From Sparassis latifolia (Eukaryota > Basidiomycota > Agaricomycetes > Polyporales > Sparassidaceae), in contig JAENRS010000022.1 in NCBI GenBank assembly GCA_018466975.1, positions 1-64,000 on the forward strand: a DNA stretch of 64,000 bases. The letters are read 5' to 3'. The stretch's first letter is position 1, and every line of letters starts with the position of its first letter. Positions 35,286-47,080 of the stretch are shown here, one piece after another. The notes beneath the pieces are model-generated. The model was not told where the DNA came from. It did not search any database and worked only from the letters and a program-made list of their open reading frames with translations. Position numbers and translations under genes: made by a program.

Positions 35286-37109
35286 ATGGTTGGGTAAGCC
35301 TCCACAGTCAATTCTAACGTCACTGCGACTCAATACTACTTTCAGGTCTAGGCTCCAGAAGCGTCCTCTTTCGGAGTTTCCTAACGACGATATCTTAGCA
35401 GGGGAGTTCTGGAGTATGGCATGGGGTCAAGAAACGTTTGCCCCTTTTGAGGCTGATGTCGTACGAGATGGTACCTTGTCTTCTAACTTGGACGAACCAA
35501 TTCCTGCAACCTGCCGACTGATCAAAGCTCACCCTTTCATATCTGAGGATTTTGAGTATATGGTGGTACGCGATGAGTATGTCGAGGCCTTAGATGCTTT
35601 CACGGTACTTTCTATGGAGGCACCCAACGGTAGTATGGTTGTAATCGGTCATCCCGGCATAGGTACGTGTGTCTTTCTTTCGCAAACCCTAGTCGAAGTC
35701 GAAACTCACAGCGTTACTGACAGGCAAGAGAATATTCCTATTTTATGTCCTGACGTATCGGCTCAGGCGTGGTCTATCCACCTTCTACCAGGAGAGTGCG
35801 CATTCCGTCCTTTATTTCCATAAATCCGGCGTCTACAGTATCCCAGCCAGTCGAGAGCCGTATTCCGTGGACTGGGAATCGGATGACATTTGGTCGTTGT
35901 TCGACTCAAATCTCAGGGTGAAGGTACCCAGTGTCCTCATAGGAGGTAAACGCTCAAAATGGTTCCTCATTGAAGCCGCTTCTCCTCATCGCGAGCGGTG
36001 GAGTGGGTGGCCAAAGTACAAAGGCTTCGTGGACTTTTTTTATATGAAACCTCCAAGTTTTGCGGAAATTGTCATGATGTGAGTGTTGTCGGTCATTTGC
36101 TGTAAATGTTAACTATGAAATTCACGACATTGCTAGCCGTCCGCACCAGAAGGAATACGTAGGAACTGAACAAGACTTGTACGAATTCTATCAGACGTAT
36201 GGCCCATCGATTCGTTATGCTTTCCAATATGCTGCCCCCAGTCTCATCTCGGCGTACCAGACAGCTGTTGCGGTCACACTCGGACACTTGAATTATGAGG
36301 GCCTCCTACAGGATGTCCGAGATGCGACAAGGCTGAATATGGAGGAAGGCTCCCACGACATATTCATCGTAGAGCCGTCCAGCGACAAGAGAAGGAAATA
36401 CGTCGTCTCTGTGGTCACTGACGAGGTTATGAAGATGGTGTGGGAGATGTATCTGAGAGGTGAACCTCAGCGGATTGCAGAATTTGCCACATTGTTCGCT
36501 AGTCAACCTTCCTCAAAGTCCATTGCAGGATGGATCGTCGACACTCGTGTGCACCCTATTTTGCTGCAGGCTGGGACACGGCTGTTCCACCCGCTGAAGG
36601 GCTTGACATGGCTATTCCACCCGATGCAGGGCTTGACATGGCTATTCCACCTGCAAGGCTTAGTCGAGTGCGCAAACATTCACTACGCGTACCCCGACGC
36701 GACTGCCGTGCAGTCCCCCGACATCGAAGTGCAGGTCCCTAACCTCCGTCACCTTTTCTTTTCGATGAACGATCCGACTACGGACTTCGAACTCAACCAC
36801 TACTATCAACCCAAGGAAAAGAATAACGCGACGTTCGACGCGCTTACGGTCACGCAGGAAGAGGGTCAAAACTACGTCACAGTGTACCAGGTTATGCTGG
36901 CGAAGGAATACGGCGTCAGCGAGGAGGGATTGAGGTTCTTAGACAAATGCCTGGATCTACCGAACGGAACTGCGTCTATCCCGAAGCCGCGTATCCGCTA
37001 CGTGTTGGTCATACTACAGGGTGAGGAGGTGACAAGCGCTTTCCCAAGGGATTGGGTTGAGAAGTGGGAGGGCATATTGGATGTGTATGCCCTAGAGATT
37101 GAATTGTGA
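35286..37109 (+). CDS. Crinkler/RHS-type P-loop NTPase with nuclease-like C-terminus, copy B
   Basis: Four exons (35286-35293, 35346-35662, 35724-36078, 36137-37109) have exactly the lengths of copy A (8, 317, 355, 973 nt) and give 550 residues without a break. The Walker A motif reads GHPGIGKR where copy A has GHPGIGKT (AGA for ACA), so the Mg-binding Thr/Ser is lost. Nuclease-like ATFDALTV...YVTVYQV and KEYGVSEEGLRFL are kept. Other changes are scattered substitutions, with both frames open, so both proteins have probably been under selection since duplication. Reduced ATP hydrolysis in B is inferred, not shown. Confidence 0.65.
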
Positions 37110-37799
37110 GCATTTGTTTCGATTGGAATGGACTTGCGTCATGTTGTGTATCCTTATGCCGTTGTGCATGTAGCCCTATGTATTCTATGAAGATTCGTGC
37201 GATTTTCGATTTTCGCAGAGACATTTGTGACGTTGCACCTGTATCACACAATAAGCATTCAGTCGTTGATATTTAATTTATGAGCATTAGCTGCTAATAA
37301 GCATTGTACAGCGGTTTCCTACGTCAAGACAGTGTCACTGCATGGATTCGACATTTAACGTCAGGACATGATAAATTGGGGAGAAATAATAGCATGCAGG
37401 GGATCCCGATGTGACGGTGGAATGATAAAATGAAAGCCGTGCCCAGCGCCAATTCAAACACGTCGCGGCCGTTCTCAAGCAATCACAAGTGAATTGAGGC
37501 GTATAGTAGATAGAGCGAGCCCCCGGGCGGGCGACATGGTGAGACAGATCCAGACAAGTGAGCAGAAATGCGAACAAAGCAGGTGACATGGATAGCAGAT
37601 CCACAAAACACTGAGGTCAAAAAAACATCATATGGTAAAGCGCAGTCCCAAATCTACGCGTTCAAAGAGAGCAACAGCAGACAAAACAAAATAGCAGCGA
37701 GAGAGCAAGAAAGCACCCGAGAGCGAGATGCATATACACGTCATATACTAGACACCACGGACAATATTCGAGACAACACGATACCACCAAGCAGCGCGG

Positions 37800-40700
37800 T
37801 CACTGGCGACGCGCATACGACGGCGCGAGTGCGGCGGGCACTTCCTGCTGCACGAACGACGTCCACGTTTCCGTCAGGTTATAACCTGGCTGCACCTCCA
37901 CCAGCCCCACCTGCGGCACATGAATCTGGGTCGGATACTGCTGTGCACTGGGGCGGCGACTGTGCGAACGACTGCGGCTGTGAGTGTCGTACGTCTGGTG
38001 CGTCTGGTAACTCTGTTGGTGGCCTTGGTGTTGCCCGTACACCTGGCCGAAATCCTGTCCGTTCGTGTGCACATCGGTGTAGTACTGCTGGTGATGCTGC
38101 TGAGACTGAGGCTGGGGCTGGGGCTGGGGCTGGGGCTGAGGATACTCCGCCGGCGGCAGCTTCTCGTACATTTCCTGGTACCCCTGCTGGGCATTCTCAT
38201 ACCCCTGCTGGGCAGGGTATTCCTCCTGGTACTCCTGCGGATGGTAGTCCGCTGGCTGGGCCTGCTGGTGGTACCCCTCTATAGGCGTCTCCGAGTACAC
38301 CAGCTCGCCCTCGTGGCTGCCCCAGCCCTGCCCGTGCTCCTGCTGGAACGCGTACGCGTGCAAGTCGGGCACAGAGGGCGCCCCGTACTCGTGGTACTGC
38401 CCTTCTGGGGCGTGCATCTCCGAATGTGCATACACGGGCTGAGCGGGGGCCATCTGCGCTGCCGAAGGCGGGGCCGGGGCCGGGGGCGGAGGCGGAGGCA
38501 TCGCATGCACCTGGTACTGCGAGTGCGAGCTCGACGGCGGTGGGTTCGGGGGAGGAGGCATCGCTTCGCGGTCCGCCGCAGCGTACCACTCTTCCTCCTG
38601 TGTGGTGGCTACCGGGGCGAGGTATTGGAATGGCTGCTGCTCCTCCTGGGACGCCGCGTACTCGTGCGCGTGTGCGGCATAGTACGCGTTGATCTGACTG
38701 TCGAGCTCGCCGCTGAACGAGCGCATCTGGTCCGCGAGCAGCGGGTGCACGGACGCGCCGTACGAGTCGAGTGCGGGGAACGTGTCGCGTGTCGCGTTCT
38801 GCGGTGACGTCGAGTCGCGGCTCGAGCCCGACGCGGAGCCAGAGCCGGAACCCGAGACGGACGGCGAGATTGCAGTGGAGCCCGAGCTCGTAACGGACGG
38901 TGCCTGCGGCGGATTCGACTCGCCCATCACAGCGGTGCGGCGGCGCGAGACGGAGCGCGCGGGGTTCGGCTGCTGCTTGCCTGTTTTAGTCGAGACAGTG
39001 CGTGGGGTGCGCCCGCTGAAGATGGACAGTTCGTCCTGCGATTCCTCCTTCTGGGCGCGCGGCGTAAATATATCCTTGCGCACCGGCTGTATGCCCTGCG
39101 TGTACGTTGAGTACGCCTTCTCGTGCAGGCGTCGTACGATCGGCTAACCAAATTCATCGCAGCCAAGGGTTGGTCAGCCTGAGCGTCAACGCAAACACAT
39201 GACACACCAGGAACTGTACAGAGCGTCCGCCGTGCAGCGCAGCTTTTTCGAATAGGTCATACGCTAGCCTCAGCTCGCCCAACGCCGCCTGCGCGGTCTT
39301 TGTGAGCCCTCCGTGAGTGACGACAGAAGCAAGCATAACCTATAATCCGTGTCACACGTGATTGCGTAAGGACCAATGCGTCACATGTACATTGCTGATA
39401 CTCACAGCGGCGGAGAACGCGTGTGTCCAGAGAACCCAGAAACGAGCGATCTGCACAGGAAAGAGGAGAAATGCTTCTCGGAGAGACAATAGGAGCGCAC
39501 ATGCGCTACGGTACCCTGCAAGGAATGATGGTGCGTACTGGCTCTTGAGTGGGTCTATCGGATTGTCTGTGAGAGCCTGAGCAAAGAAGCAGCGATGCAC
39601 GTATAGCAAGGCTGTGGAAACGATAGACATGGTTATTAGATGATGATTGAAGGGACATGAACATGAACACTGACTGAGTTCTCGGTAATTGATGGGCATA
39701 AAGTGCAGCATCGTCTCGCGGAGCCCACTACCAACGGGCGCAGGTCCGATGGCATATCGGGGCATTTGCATGTCGCGGATCTTACGGTCAAGCTCTAGTA
39801 TGACAGTGTACTTCGGAGCACGAGATGTGAGTGTGCCCTGCACGACTTCTGCAACGCATTCTTTGCCAAAGCGCGCCTTCCACGCGGGAACTGACAGAAC
39901 GTCAGTCAGTACAGCTTGCATATCAAGAAGGGAGACCTACAGCTAGGAACTGCGGTGCCGTCATCTGCGATTGTCTCGTCGGGGTCCCCGGCCAGCTCCG
40001 TATCGACGAATGGCAGTGAAAATGTGGGCAGCCGACCTGTTGCCAGAGCCTGGTGCATAACAATTAGCAGCCACAAAACGGAACCGACAGCGCTCAAGAC
40101 GCACCTGCCAGCAGTCCGTAATAAACAGCTCCCAAAACAGTGAGCGCCGTTTTTGTACTTCCGCTGGAGAGAGCTTCCATCGTGCACAGTCACGATCTGG
40201 AACAAGGCGCATGAGTGGGAACGACGGCATTTTGGACCAACGGCTAACTCACGGAGACCAATCTATGACAGAACGAGTATCAGGATCACATCGGAGCAAG
40301 ATGGAGCACATACGCACACTCTGCGCCAGCTTCGAACTCAAGCCCATAAGCGACCACGTGCCCTCGATGCTATTCTCGTCGGGGACTAGACCCTGCCCCA
40401 CCGCTCAGTACGTGCAAGGAGCCAGCCAGCGACCAGACGCACCATGTATATCCCCATCAGGCTCAACGTCTGCACCGTGACGACGCTCGGCGGGCGCTCG
40501 AGCACGGGCTCAATGTTCATCGCGGCGCGCGCCAGCTGGAAGTACCCGTCTGCCTCCGGATTGTTTGGCACCGGAGGAAGTGTCTCGTCCGTGAGCGCGC
40601 CGAAGCAGAAGACCACGAAAAGCAGCGCGAGGTCGTGCGCGGACCACTGTGCAGGCTTTGGCGCTACCGCAGGTAGATCGAACGCGGACGCTGAACTACT

Positions 40701-42075
40701 GAGTGCGGGCCCTGTGTTCGTGCGCCCGGCCTCGGCATCGCGGTAGGCCTCCGCCTCAGGATAGAAGAGCGGTAGTACTTCCTCGACGAGCTGCCGCCGC
40801 GTGACTGCACCGAAGAACCAGGGCGCCTGCTCGAGATATAGGTCGCACAGCTGTGCCGCTCGCGTCCACGGAGGCAGGTAGCGCACGATCATGTCCTCGG
40901 CGTCGTCAACCTGCAAATTAGAGGGGGATGCCGGAAACGACTTTGTTAGGCGCGTGATGTCGTCGCGCAGCGCTACCCTACCCTTCTTGCGCTGCAGCGT
41001 AGGCTTCGGGTTCTCTTCCTGTAGCACCGGATGAGCGACGAACAACAAAATAGGGACTGCGCTTACCAGAAGCAAACTCTGCAAGACATGTGAGACAGAG
41101 AGAACGGACGAATGAGACTCTATCACGTACCTCGGAGCCCGCGGAGCGTCCGTAGAATGTAGCGGCACCGTCGTCTCGGACAGCCAGCGTGCCAAATGCG
41201 TCGATATACTGCACCTCCTCGTCTGCTTGGCCTCCATCCTCTGATTCGGGTTGAGGAGGGCTAATGGCAGAATGCAGCTCTAGACCAGACTTGATCTGGA
41301 GGAGGTCACCAGTCAGCAGTGGGTGAGTCTCGCGTGTGACGCTCGACTGCAGGATCGTGAGCGCATCCTCGAGCTGGCGGATACGGTCGCTCATCTCTGC
41401 GATCTTGCGATGCAGTCGGTCGGTGTCGGCAAGGATAAACCTGTGAGGGTAAGTTACGGTGAGCAATACATGTGTTTCTTAGGCGCCTAAGAAGCGCCTA
41501 ATTAGGACACTGGAAGAAGAGCATAGCAAAGTAGAGAATCAACGTGTGAAATCTGTACGCAGAGCTTCTCAGCTTCAAAAACAGAGTCCGGGTGCAGCAT
41601 AATCTGGCTCTTTGTATCCACTGGACATATTAATATGCAGATAACCCAAGCCGCAGTAGGGAAACGTATTCCAATGCGTGGAGTGCAGTCTGAACCTAGC
41701 CTGACATGCCTCCTGAACACAAATGTATTGGCATCACAACCATAAGTTGTCGGCCAGCAGCGAATCCTTATAGGTATCCTGCCTAGCCTCATGACGGTCG
41801 TTCGTCCTAATATTGTGTGTCGTAGACAAGCCGATTGCACCACAGAACTCTTCATGCCGGTAAGAAAGAAAGTCTCCGCACCTTGTACCCTGACCGGTGG
41901 TAAGACTCCCATTCGGACATATCGAGGAGCAGCCTCTGCGCTTGCACGACGAGCACGGAACGGTCTTGTCGCACTTGAGCTTGAGCCTGCGACATTCTGC
42001 GCAAGATATGGCACCTCTTGCGCGCTTGAACTCCTGCTCCTGTGCCCGAGCGCTGGCGGTCGAAGACTGCGGCAT
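37800..42075 (-). CDS. Zn2Cys6 transcription factor with fungal-TF middle domain and Gln/Pro-rich tail
   Basis: The minus-strand start MPQSSTASARAQEQEFKRAR (ATG 42075) is followed by the zinc cluster CAECRRLKLKC-DKTVPC-SSC-KRRGCSSIC. A leucine-rich coiled region follows (FILADTDRLHRKIAEM, RIRQLEDAL). The middle homology region (fungal_trans) has YLPPWTRAAQLCDLYLEQAPW, HDLALLFVVFCFGAL and TLSLMGIYM. A 10-nt exon gives IGL inside KLAQS-IGL-HRDCARWK. Later exons read RRSLFWELFITDCWQ, PAWKARFGKECVAEVVQG and ELRLAYDLFEKAALHGG. The last exon (from about 39139) codes a 430-residue disordered tail rich in Gln, Pro, Tyr and His, with QPQPQPQPQPQ and DTHSRSRSHSRR. Over ten introns of 50-65 nt. It resembles agaricomycete PriB-like regulators, but that name is a guess; targets are unknown. 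Confidence 0.85.
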
Positions 42076-43559
42076 TGCGCTGGGTGGTGGCAGAGATGTT
42101 CAGAGCGCGCAGAGCGAGGAAAAGCAGGTGGTGGCTACGGTTGAAGGTGACAGAACAGGGTCCGATTCATCGCCTGTGGGTGTCACGATGAGGACTGCGA
42201 ATCTCCCATTCACGCGTCCGGCTATCTTCCCACGCCTCATACAGCAATCCTCTCTCCGCCAGCGTTATTCTACATTCCACGACTCATGCAATGTATTTCG
42301 CTGAGGTTGATAGTAGATGTATCTTTCCGTAGCGTAACGATAATGTCTCTTCCATCACCGATAAATACTGTGGAGAAATGACCTTAGGTTCACACCGTGT
42401 GACCTGTGATAGACTAATTTATTTCAGTTCACGATCCTAAGTTCTATATATGGGATTTTAGCGCTCACATTTTCCTTTCAGTCAAGTTTTCTGTGACTGT
42501 GACAAGCCCCATGGGTTCACGGGATGCGTGAGTGAAGCGAATAGTAAGCTCTTTCGCCACAGTAGACGGTGAGAACACGCAACAGGGAATCAGATAACTC
42601 ACGACTCTCGGGTACAGTAACTGTAGTCTCGCTAGAGAAAGGTGAGGAGTCTCACCTTGGACTGCCGCATGCAAACTCAGACTTCTGTGAGCACGCAGAG
42701 ATACGAGTCTGAGAAAATGAAGGCCTCGTTAAGCCCACTACCTGCTCCCGAATTTCCAAAGCGTACCTCATGAAGTGCATTGTGGTCCTGGCAGCTGCAG
42801 AGATGTCCTGCTCCCGAATTTCCAAAGCGTACCTCATGAAGTGCTCCCAGGACAGCCTGTGCGCATTCGGGCTAGTCAACACAAATTTGCTTGGGCCGAC
42901 GATAATTTGTCTCGCTGCGCGATTACACGCGCAAGTTCAATCCGATCCGTCCTATTGCAATTGCACCTACGAGTGGCGATTCCCGCATAGCAAATGAGAT
43001 GGCCGAGATGACCGAGAAAATCCACCCGCAGTACCATCGGTGATATCCTTGAAGCGTTCAAAGGTACTTAGACCCAATGGACGACGCACCTCGAACATTG
43101 TGCGCACTAGGCCGATGCAGGACGGCAAGGTTCTAAGATGGGCAGATCATGCCAATCGACGCAAATATCCGTTGACGTCCACCGGTCACAAGACCTTCGC
43201 AGGCAGAGCGGCATGATGTTGCCCTCCACTTACCTGTACAATATGGTGCACGAGTGCAGATCCCTCAAGGAGTGTGATCTGGGCCCTGTCACTCGTTGCG
43301 ATAAGAAAATAATTGCGAGGCGCACGGCATTCCGATCCTTGCGAAATGACCTCATACTCTTGTCCGGCTCACCAGTAATAATTTATCATGGCCGGTTCTC
43401 GAGAAGTTTAGTCATTCACTATAGACGGGAGGTTGTGATGATGCATTCAAAACGCAATGCAACCACTTTCGCTGGCAAACGCAAGTAAATATGTAGCGCC
43501 AGAGATAACGAAAGAGAAGCACTGACATTAAACAACTATGTACGCCCTGAGACAATATC
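42076..43559. other. interval between the regulator and mL44 genes
   Basis: Holds the 38-bp direct repeat at 42741-42844 and a run of minus-strand frames (42652-43140, e.g. RTMFEVRRPLGLSTFERFK). These read like pieces of a coding sequence but do not join cleanly. I cannot identify a gene. It contains the promoter of the regulator. Confidence 0.35.
42741..42844. repeat. 38-bp direct repeat, 66-bp period
   Basis: CCTGCTCCCGAATTTCCAAA... is repeated perfectly for 38 bases at 42741-42778 and 42807-42844. The 66-base period keeps a minus-strand frame, so HFMRYALEIREQ appears twice, 22 residues apart. A recent duplication inside a possible coding exon is one reading. Confidence 0.7.
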
Positions 43560-44570
43560 CTAGCTTGGTACGACCAACGCCCCATTCGGTCCGCCCATCT
43601 GCTGGCACACCTGCAGCGCATGCTCGTGGAATACGTCGTGAAGGCCTTCGGAACGCCCTGGCAGGAGGAGGTGGGGGAGCATCCGCGTATGGAACAGCCT
43701 ATGGGCGACTGAGCCGCCCTGCGAAACGAACACACCGCATCCCAAGTCAATTCCCGCTTCGACAGTGACCCGACAGAGAGAAAGCGGACACGCACGAACT
43801 GATGAAACACGCCCCCCACGACCGCCTCCACCGCAGTCCCGTGCACCTTGTACATCCCAACGCTCCGCGATGCCTCCGAGCCAAGGCGGCCCAGCACGTC
43901 CCGCACGTTCTCGCGCTGTACCGCCGCCATGGAGAGCGGCCCGGTGTGCACTGGCGTCCACCTCAGCACCCGGCCGAGCTCCCAGTGCGGCGCGACGAAT
44001 TCTCCCAGCATGTACGTATCGATCGCGCGCGCGGCAATCAGTTCGTACTCATGTACGGGCTGCAGCGCGGGCGAGCCATGCAGGAAGAGGAGAAGGTACG
44101 ACTGCAGCACTCGTCTGCCTGTTGCATAGCACAATCGTTGAGTTTGCCATAGACTCGGGAACGGATGACAAAAACGGACCTATGAAGCTCAACCGCGCGT
44201 TATGTCTCTGGACCGCTTCAGGGTGACTCGAGTGCGTTAGTATCCGCGCCGCAAGGTCTGGGGGGAACTTGAGGGGCGGAAACAGTTCGTTAAGGTGCTC
44301 CTCGAGCTCTTCTATGGACGCACTGGCCGTCCCGGGTGATGCAGCGCCCCGCGGTTGCACAAACCTATCGCTGCCTGACGCAGGCCAATTTGAGCTGTGC
44401 TGCTGGACGTCTGAAAATGCACGCGCTTGAACTTTCTGGCAAATGACTGCACGCAGATGTTTAGAAATGGGTGTGGATGCGACGAAGGTACGCGTACGTG
44501 ATGGTGCTCGCCGACATTGTGATGCACGAAGCCGGTGGACAGGCAGGACGTGTCCTAGCCTTTTCGACAT
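43560..44570 (-). CDS. MRPL3: mitochondrial large-subunit ribosomal protein mL44 (RNase III-like)
   Basis: Three exons (44570-44180, 44118-43796, 43718-43560) give 290 residues. The N-terminus is Arg-rich, without acidic residues in its first 30 or so positions, as expected of a mitochondrial presequence (MSKRLGHVLPVHRLRASQCR). The RNase III-fold part starts FPPDLAARILTHSSHPEAVQ-RHNARLSFIGRRVLQSYLLLF. The usual catalytic Glu/Asp set of RNase III is not conserved, as in other mL44 proteins. It continues with GMYKVHGTAVEAVVGGVFHQF and HTRMLPHLL, the end of the dsRNA-binding-like part. The protein sits on the mitoribosome's large subunit. The first exon alone is duplicated as a remnant at 32705-32959. 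Confidence 0.85.
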
Positions 44571-45120
44571 GGCGCACAGGTCACCGACTACTGCGACAGA
44601 AAAGACCTCTCCGTTGGATCCAGAGACCTAGGAGCTAGATGGAAGTAAATGCGTGGTTTCTATGTGTTATGAATCTCTCCGGGAAACATACAACATACAG
44701 CGGGAGGTTTTGCCAGAAGTACAGTCGCGCTCAATTTGGAAGGTGCTGAAAATTCCCACGCCTATCCTACAGTGGGTACAGAAAATTCAAGCACCGTACT
44801 TCGACTATGCGACAAAAGCCTTCGGTCGGCTGCAGTAGGGAAGGCAGGCTTACTCGATACAAGGCAGACGGGATTGACAATAAAACCTGTCACACGATAA
44901 ATTCTACCTACCTACCTACACTGAACTTCGCCGAATCGTCATAGCATGGCCAGATCGATATCGAGTGGTTCGAACCGGATTAAAACCGGGATAGGTCACC
45001 ACGAATGGATCGGATTCAGAGAAAGCTGCTGTCATTTACCATCCTGCAAGGGGGAGTTTAATAGTTATTCGAGAATCAGATTCAACGCATCCATGGAAGG
45101 GCACACCTGCAGCAGATCGT
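44571..45120. other. intergenic between mL44 and the MYND gene
   Basis: The first 200 bases are duplicated upstream of the mL44 remnant in copy A. A CTAC repeat lies at about 44907-44920. No gene seen. Confidence 0.5.
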
Positions 45121-46477
45121 TTACCACCTGATATCCGTCTGCGGCAACCTGTCGATGCACACGCTGAGTTCCCACTCACTCACACGCTTCGCCCACCGAT
45201 ACATCTTCACAGCTCGCGGTGTACCCCTTGGACCGAGCATCTCATTCCTAAATTCCGAGAAGGTACCAGGATCGCTCGAGTTTATGAAATAAACCTCAAA
45301 CGAGCGCTGCCGGTCGTAGATCATATAGTGGCCCTGGGGTCCAACCTGCAGCTTCACGAGAAACGTCTTCGTGTCGTGGATGTTGGGCGGCGGGGTCTCG
45401 GCGTCGATCTTACGCACATTGCCCAGTTTGCCATCGTCGCGGAAGTTGAACCGGTTGAAGGTGTAGGCGTACATGCCCTCGCAGCCGGGCACACAGTTGG
45501 CGAAGCGGATCGTGCGCCAGGTGCCGCCCTTGAGCGAGCGGCAAGTTTGCTTGTGTTCCGGCCAGTGCGCAAGCTGGCACTCTGCGCATGTGTGTATTCA
45601 TCAGTATGGAGAATCGAAATATCTGTCAAAGGAAGCTTACCGCGTCCGCAATACGCGACCGACAAGCACTGGGTGCACCGACTTGTCGTTTTGTCCCCGC
45701 AGACGACGCACCCGGTATCAGCGTTGAGCTTACCAAGGTCTTCGAACGCGAGCGGGCCGACAGGTAGCACGAAAGAAAGTTTGAAGCTCTGCTCCATTGC
45801 CTCTCTGCTGGGTTTAAATCCTGGCGACAGATGCTTGGCGTTCATGGTAAGCAATCTGAGGAGAATCTTCTGCTCCAGCTCTGTTGCCTTGATATTCATC
45901 AGCCCCTTGAATCCAGGCTTTTTCCTCTGCGCTTGCACCCACTGAAGACCCTGAGCTACGTTATTCCTGGTGAACGGTTGATAGAGCAGGACGATAATAG
46001 GGGTTTTTGAGCCCAGCTGATGCACGGACAAAAACTGATGCATCATTAGGTAAATACGAGCGCAGAAAGACGGCGCAAAAAACCCACCCTGATATTAATG
46101 GCGCATGACCGGCTATCCGTATCTTGGACAACACAACACTTGAATCCCTCGTCGCACAACTTCCCTATGGTCATCAGCGTCTGCCGCAGGTCAATCATGG
46201 GGTTGACATAGAGATCGACCGCATTTTGTCTGCCAAAGATGCGAGCGGTCTCGTTCGCGAATGCTTCGTCGAAGTTACCTTTTGTGAACGCAGCCTGCAG
46301 GGAGTGATCGTTCCCTCCCTTGGGATTAAATGGGGGCCAGGCAGAGATGGTCGTGGGTCTGAGAGGAGGGTTCGGAATGACACTGGAGAAATATTGAGAA
46401 GCGTTGAGTGCTTGTTTCAGACGCTTCTCCAATGCATCGTCTGGAAGTTTCGTCGCCGGTGGAAGGTCGACACCCAT
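45121..46477 (-). CDS. MYND zinc-finger protein, paralogue 1
   Basis: Three exons are used: 46477-46088, 46034-45641, 45581-45121 (414 residues from the ATG at 46477). The MYND finger is C-V-V-C-GDKTTSR-C-TQ-C-LSVAYC-GRE-C-QLAHWPEHKQT-C, built across the last intron. MYND fingers bind short Pro-rich peptides in partner proteins; no SET or other catalytic domain is visible. The remaining regions (VDLYVNPMIDLRQTLMTI, LSPGFKPSREAMEQSF, KMYRWAKRVSEWELSVCI) are conserved in the two other copies here. Upstream, the ATG that matches paralogue 3's start (MDPFTRTEI...) is followed by TAA at 46493-46495. Translation must therefore begin at the internal Met, losing 15 residues. The last exon (461 nt) equals that of paralogue 3. 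Confidence 0.75.
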
Positions 46478-47080
46478 CGAAGACAAAACTCTTTAAATCT
46501 CCGTTCTGGTGAAAGGATCCATTGATCGGAAGAGTTGATGCAACTGTGCGCTTTCAGGCAGGTAGCTCCAAATGTATGCGTCAAAGAAACGGAGTCGAGG
46601 GGATTCGGGCTCTAGAAAAAGTGTCAATAATAAGCAACGCGGTTAGTATGAAAAACTAGTGTTCGCACTTTCACCGATGCCGAATGAACTCACGCCATAA
46701 CCAATGGCATTGAGTAGCAGACCTCAGAACGGTTCTTGGCACAGGGGCCATCTTATCACGCTCAACGCGAGTTGTCACCAAAAAGTCACATTGTGACATA
46801 ACGCGTCGTAGTCGCTGCGTCCGTCGTGCTGAATCAACGCTCAATTCAGGTTCGTTCCAAGTAACAAAATGTGCACCGAAGACGCACAAAGACGCACCAC
46901 TCTACACAGCGATATTCCGGAAGAATAACTCAGAAGTGTTTCAATTCTGAGTCACGATATGATCCTGATGGCAATCATCTCAAAAACATTCTTGGGTACC
47001 TGACGCGAAGTAGATTTAATACCTCTCGCACTCAGACACTGTAGCTACCGGGTTCTAGCGAAAACGACTGCGAAGCAAAC
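46478..47080. other. intergenic between MYND paralogue 1 and the P450
   Basis: No gene seen. It contains a 50-base segment near 46760-46810 with a partly palindromic GTCAC...GTGAC pair, and a similar segment recurs near 50480-50540. Confidence 0.4.

Larger units (their letters stand above)
35212..44771. repeat. segmental duplication, copy B (full form)
   Basis: Carries the NTPase gene (35286-37109), the Zn2Cys6 regulator (42075-37800, minus) and mL44 (44570-43560, minus). It ends with about 200 bases of mL44 upstream DNA that also exist in copy A. The shared order and breakpoints show that it duplicated as a block. Confidence 0.85.

Noticed and set aside
37920..38807. 295-codon plus-strand frame rich in Leu, Val and Arg
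   Set aside because: It is antisense to the Gln/Pro-rich tail of the regulator. The repeated CAG/CCG-type codons of that exon keep the opposite strand open.
43412..44134. 240-codon minus-strand frame as a complete gene
   Set aside because: It reads through an intron (43795-43719) of the mL44 gene and lacks the first exon. The spliced model restores the RNase III-like order.
44965..44985. B-box-like GGTTCGAACC
   Set aside because: It lacks the full B-box spacing and an upstream A-box, so it is not a tRNA gene.
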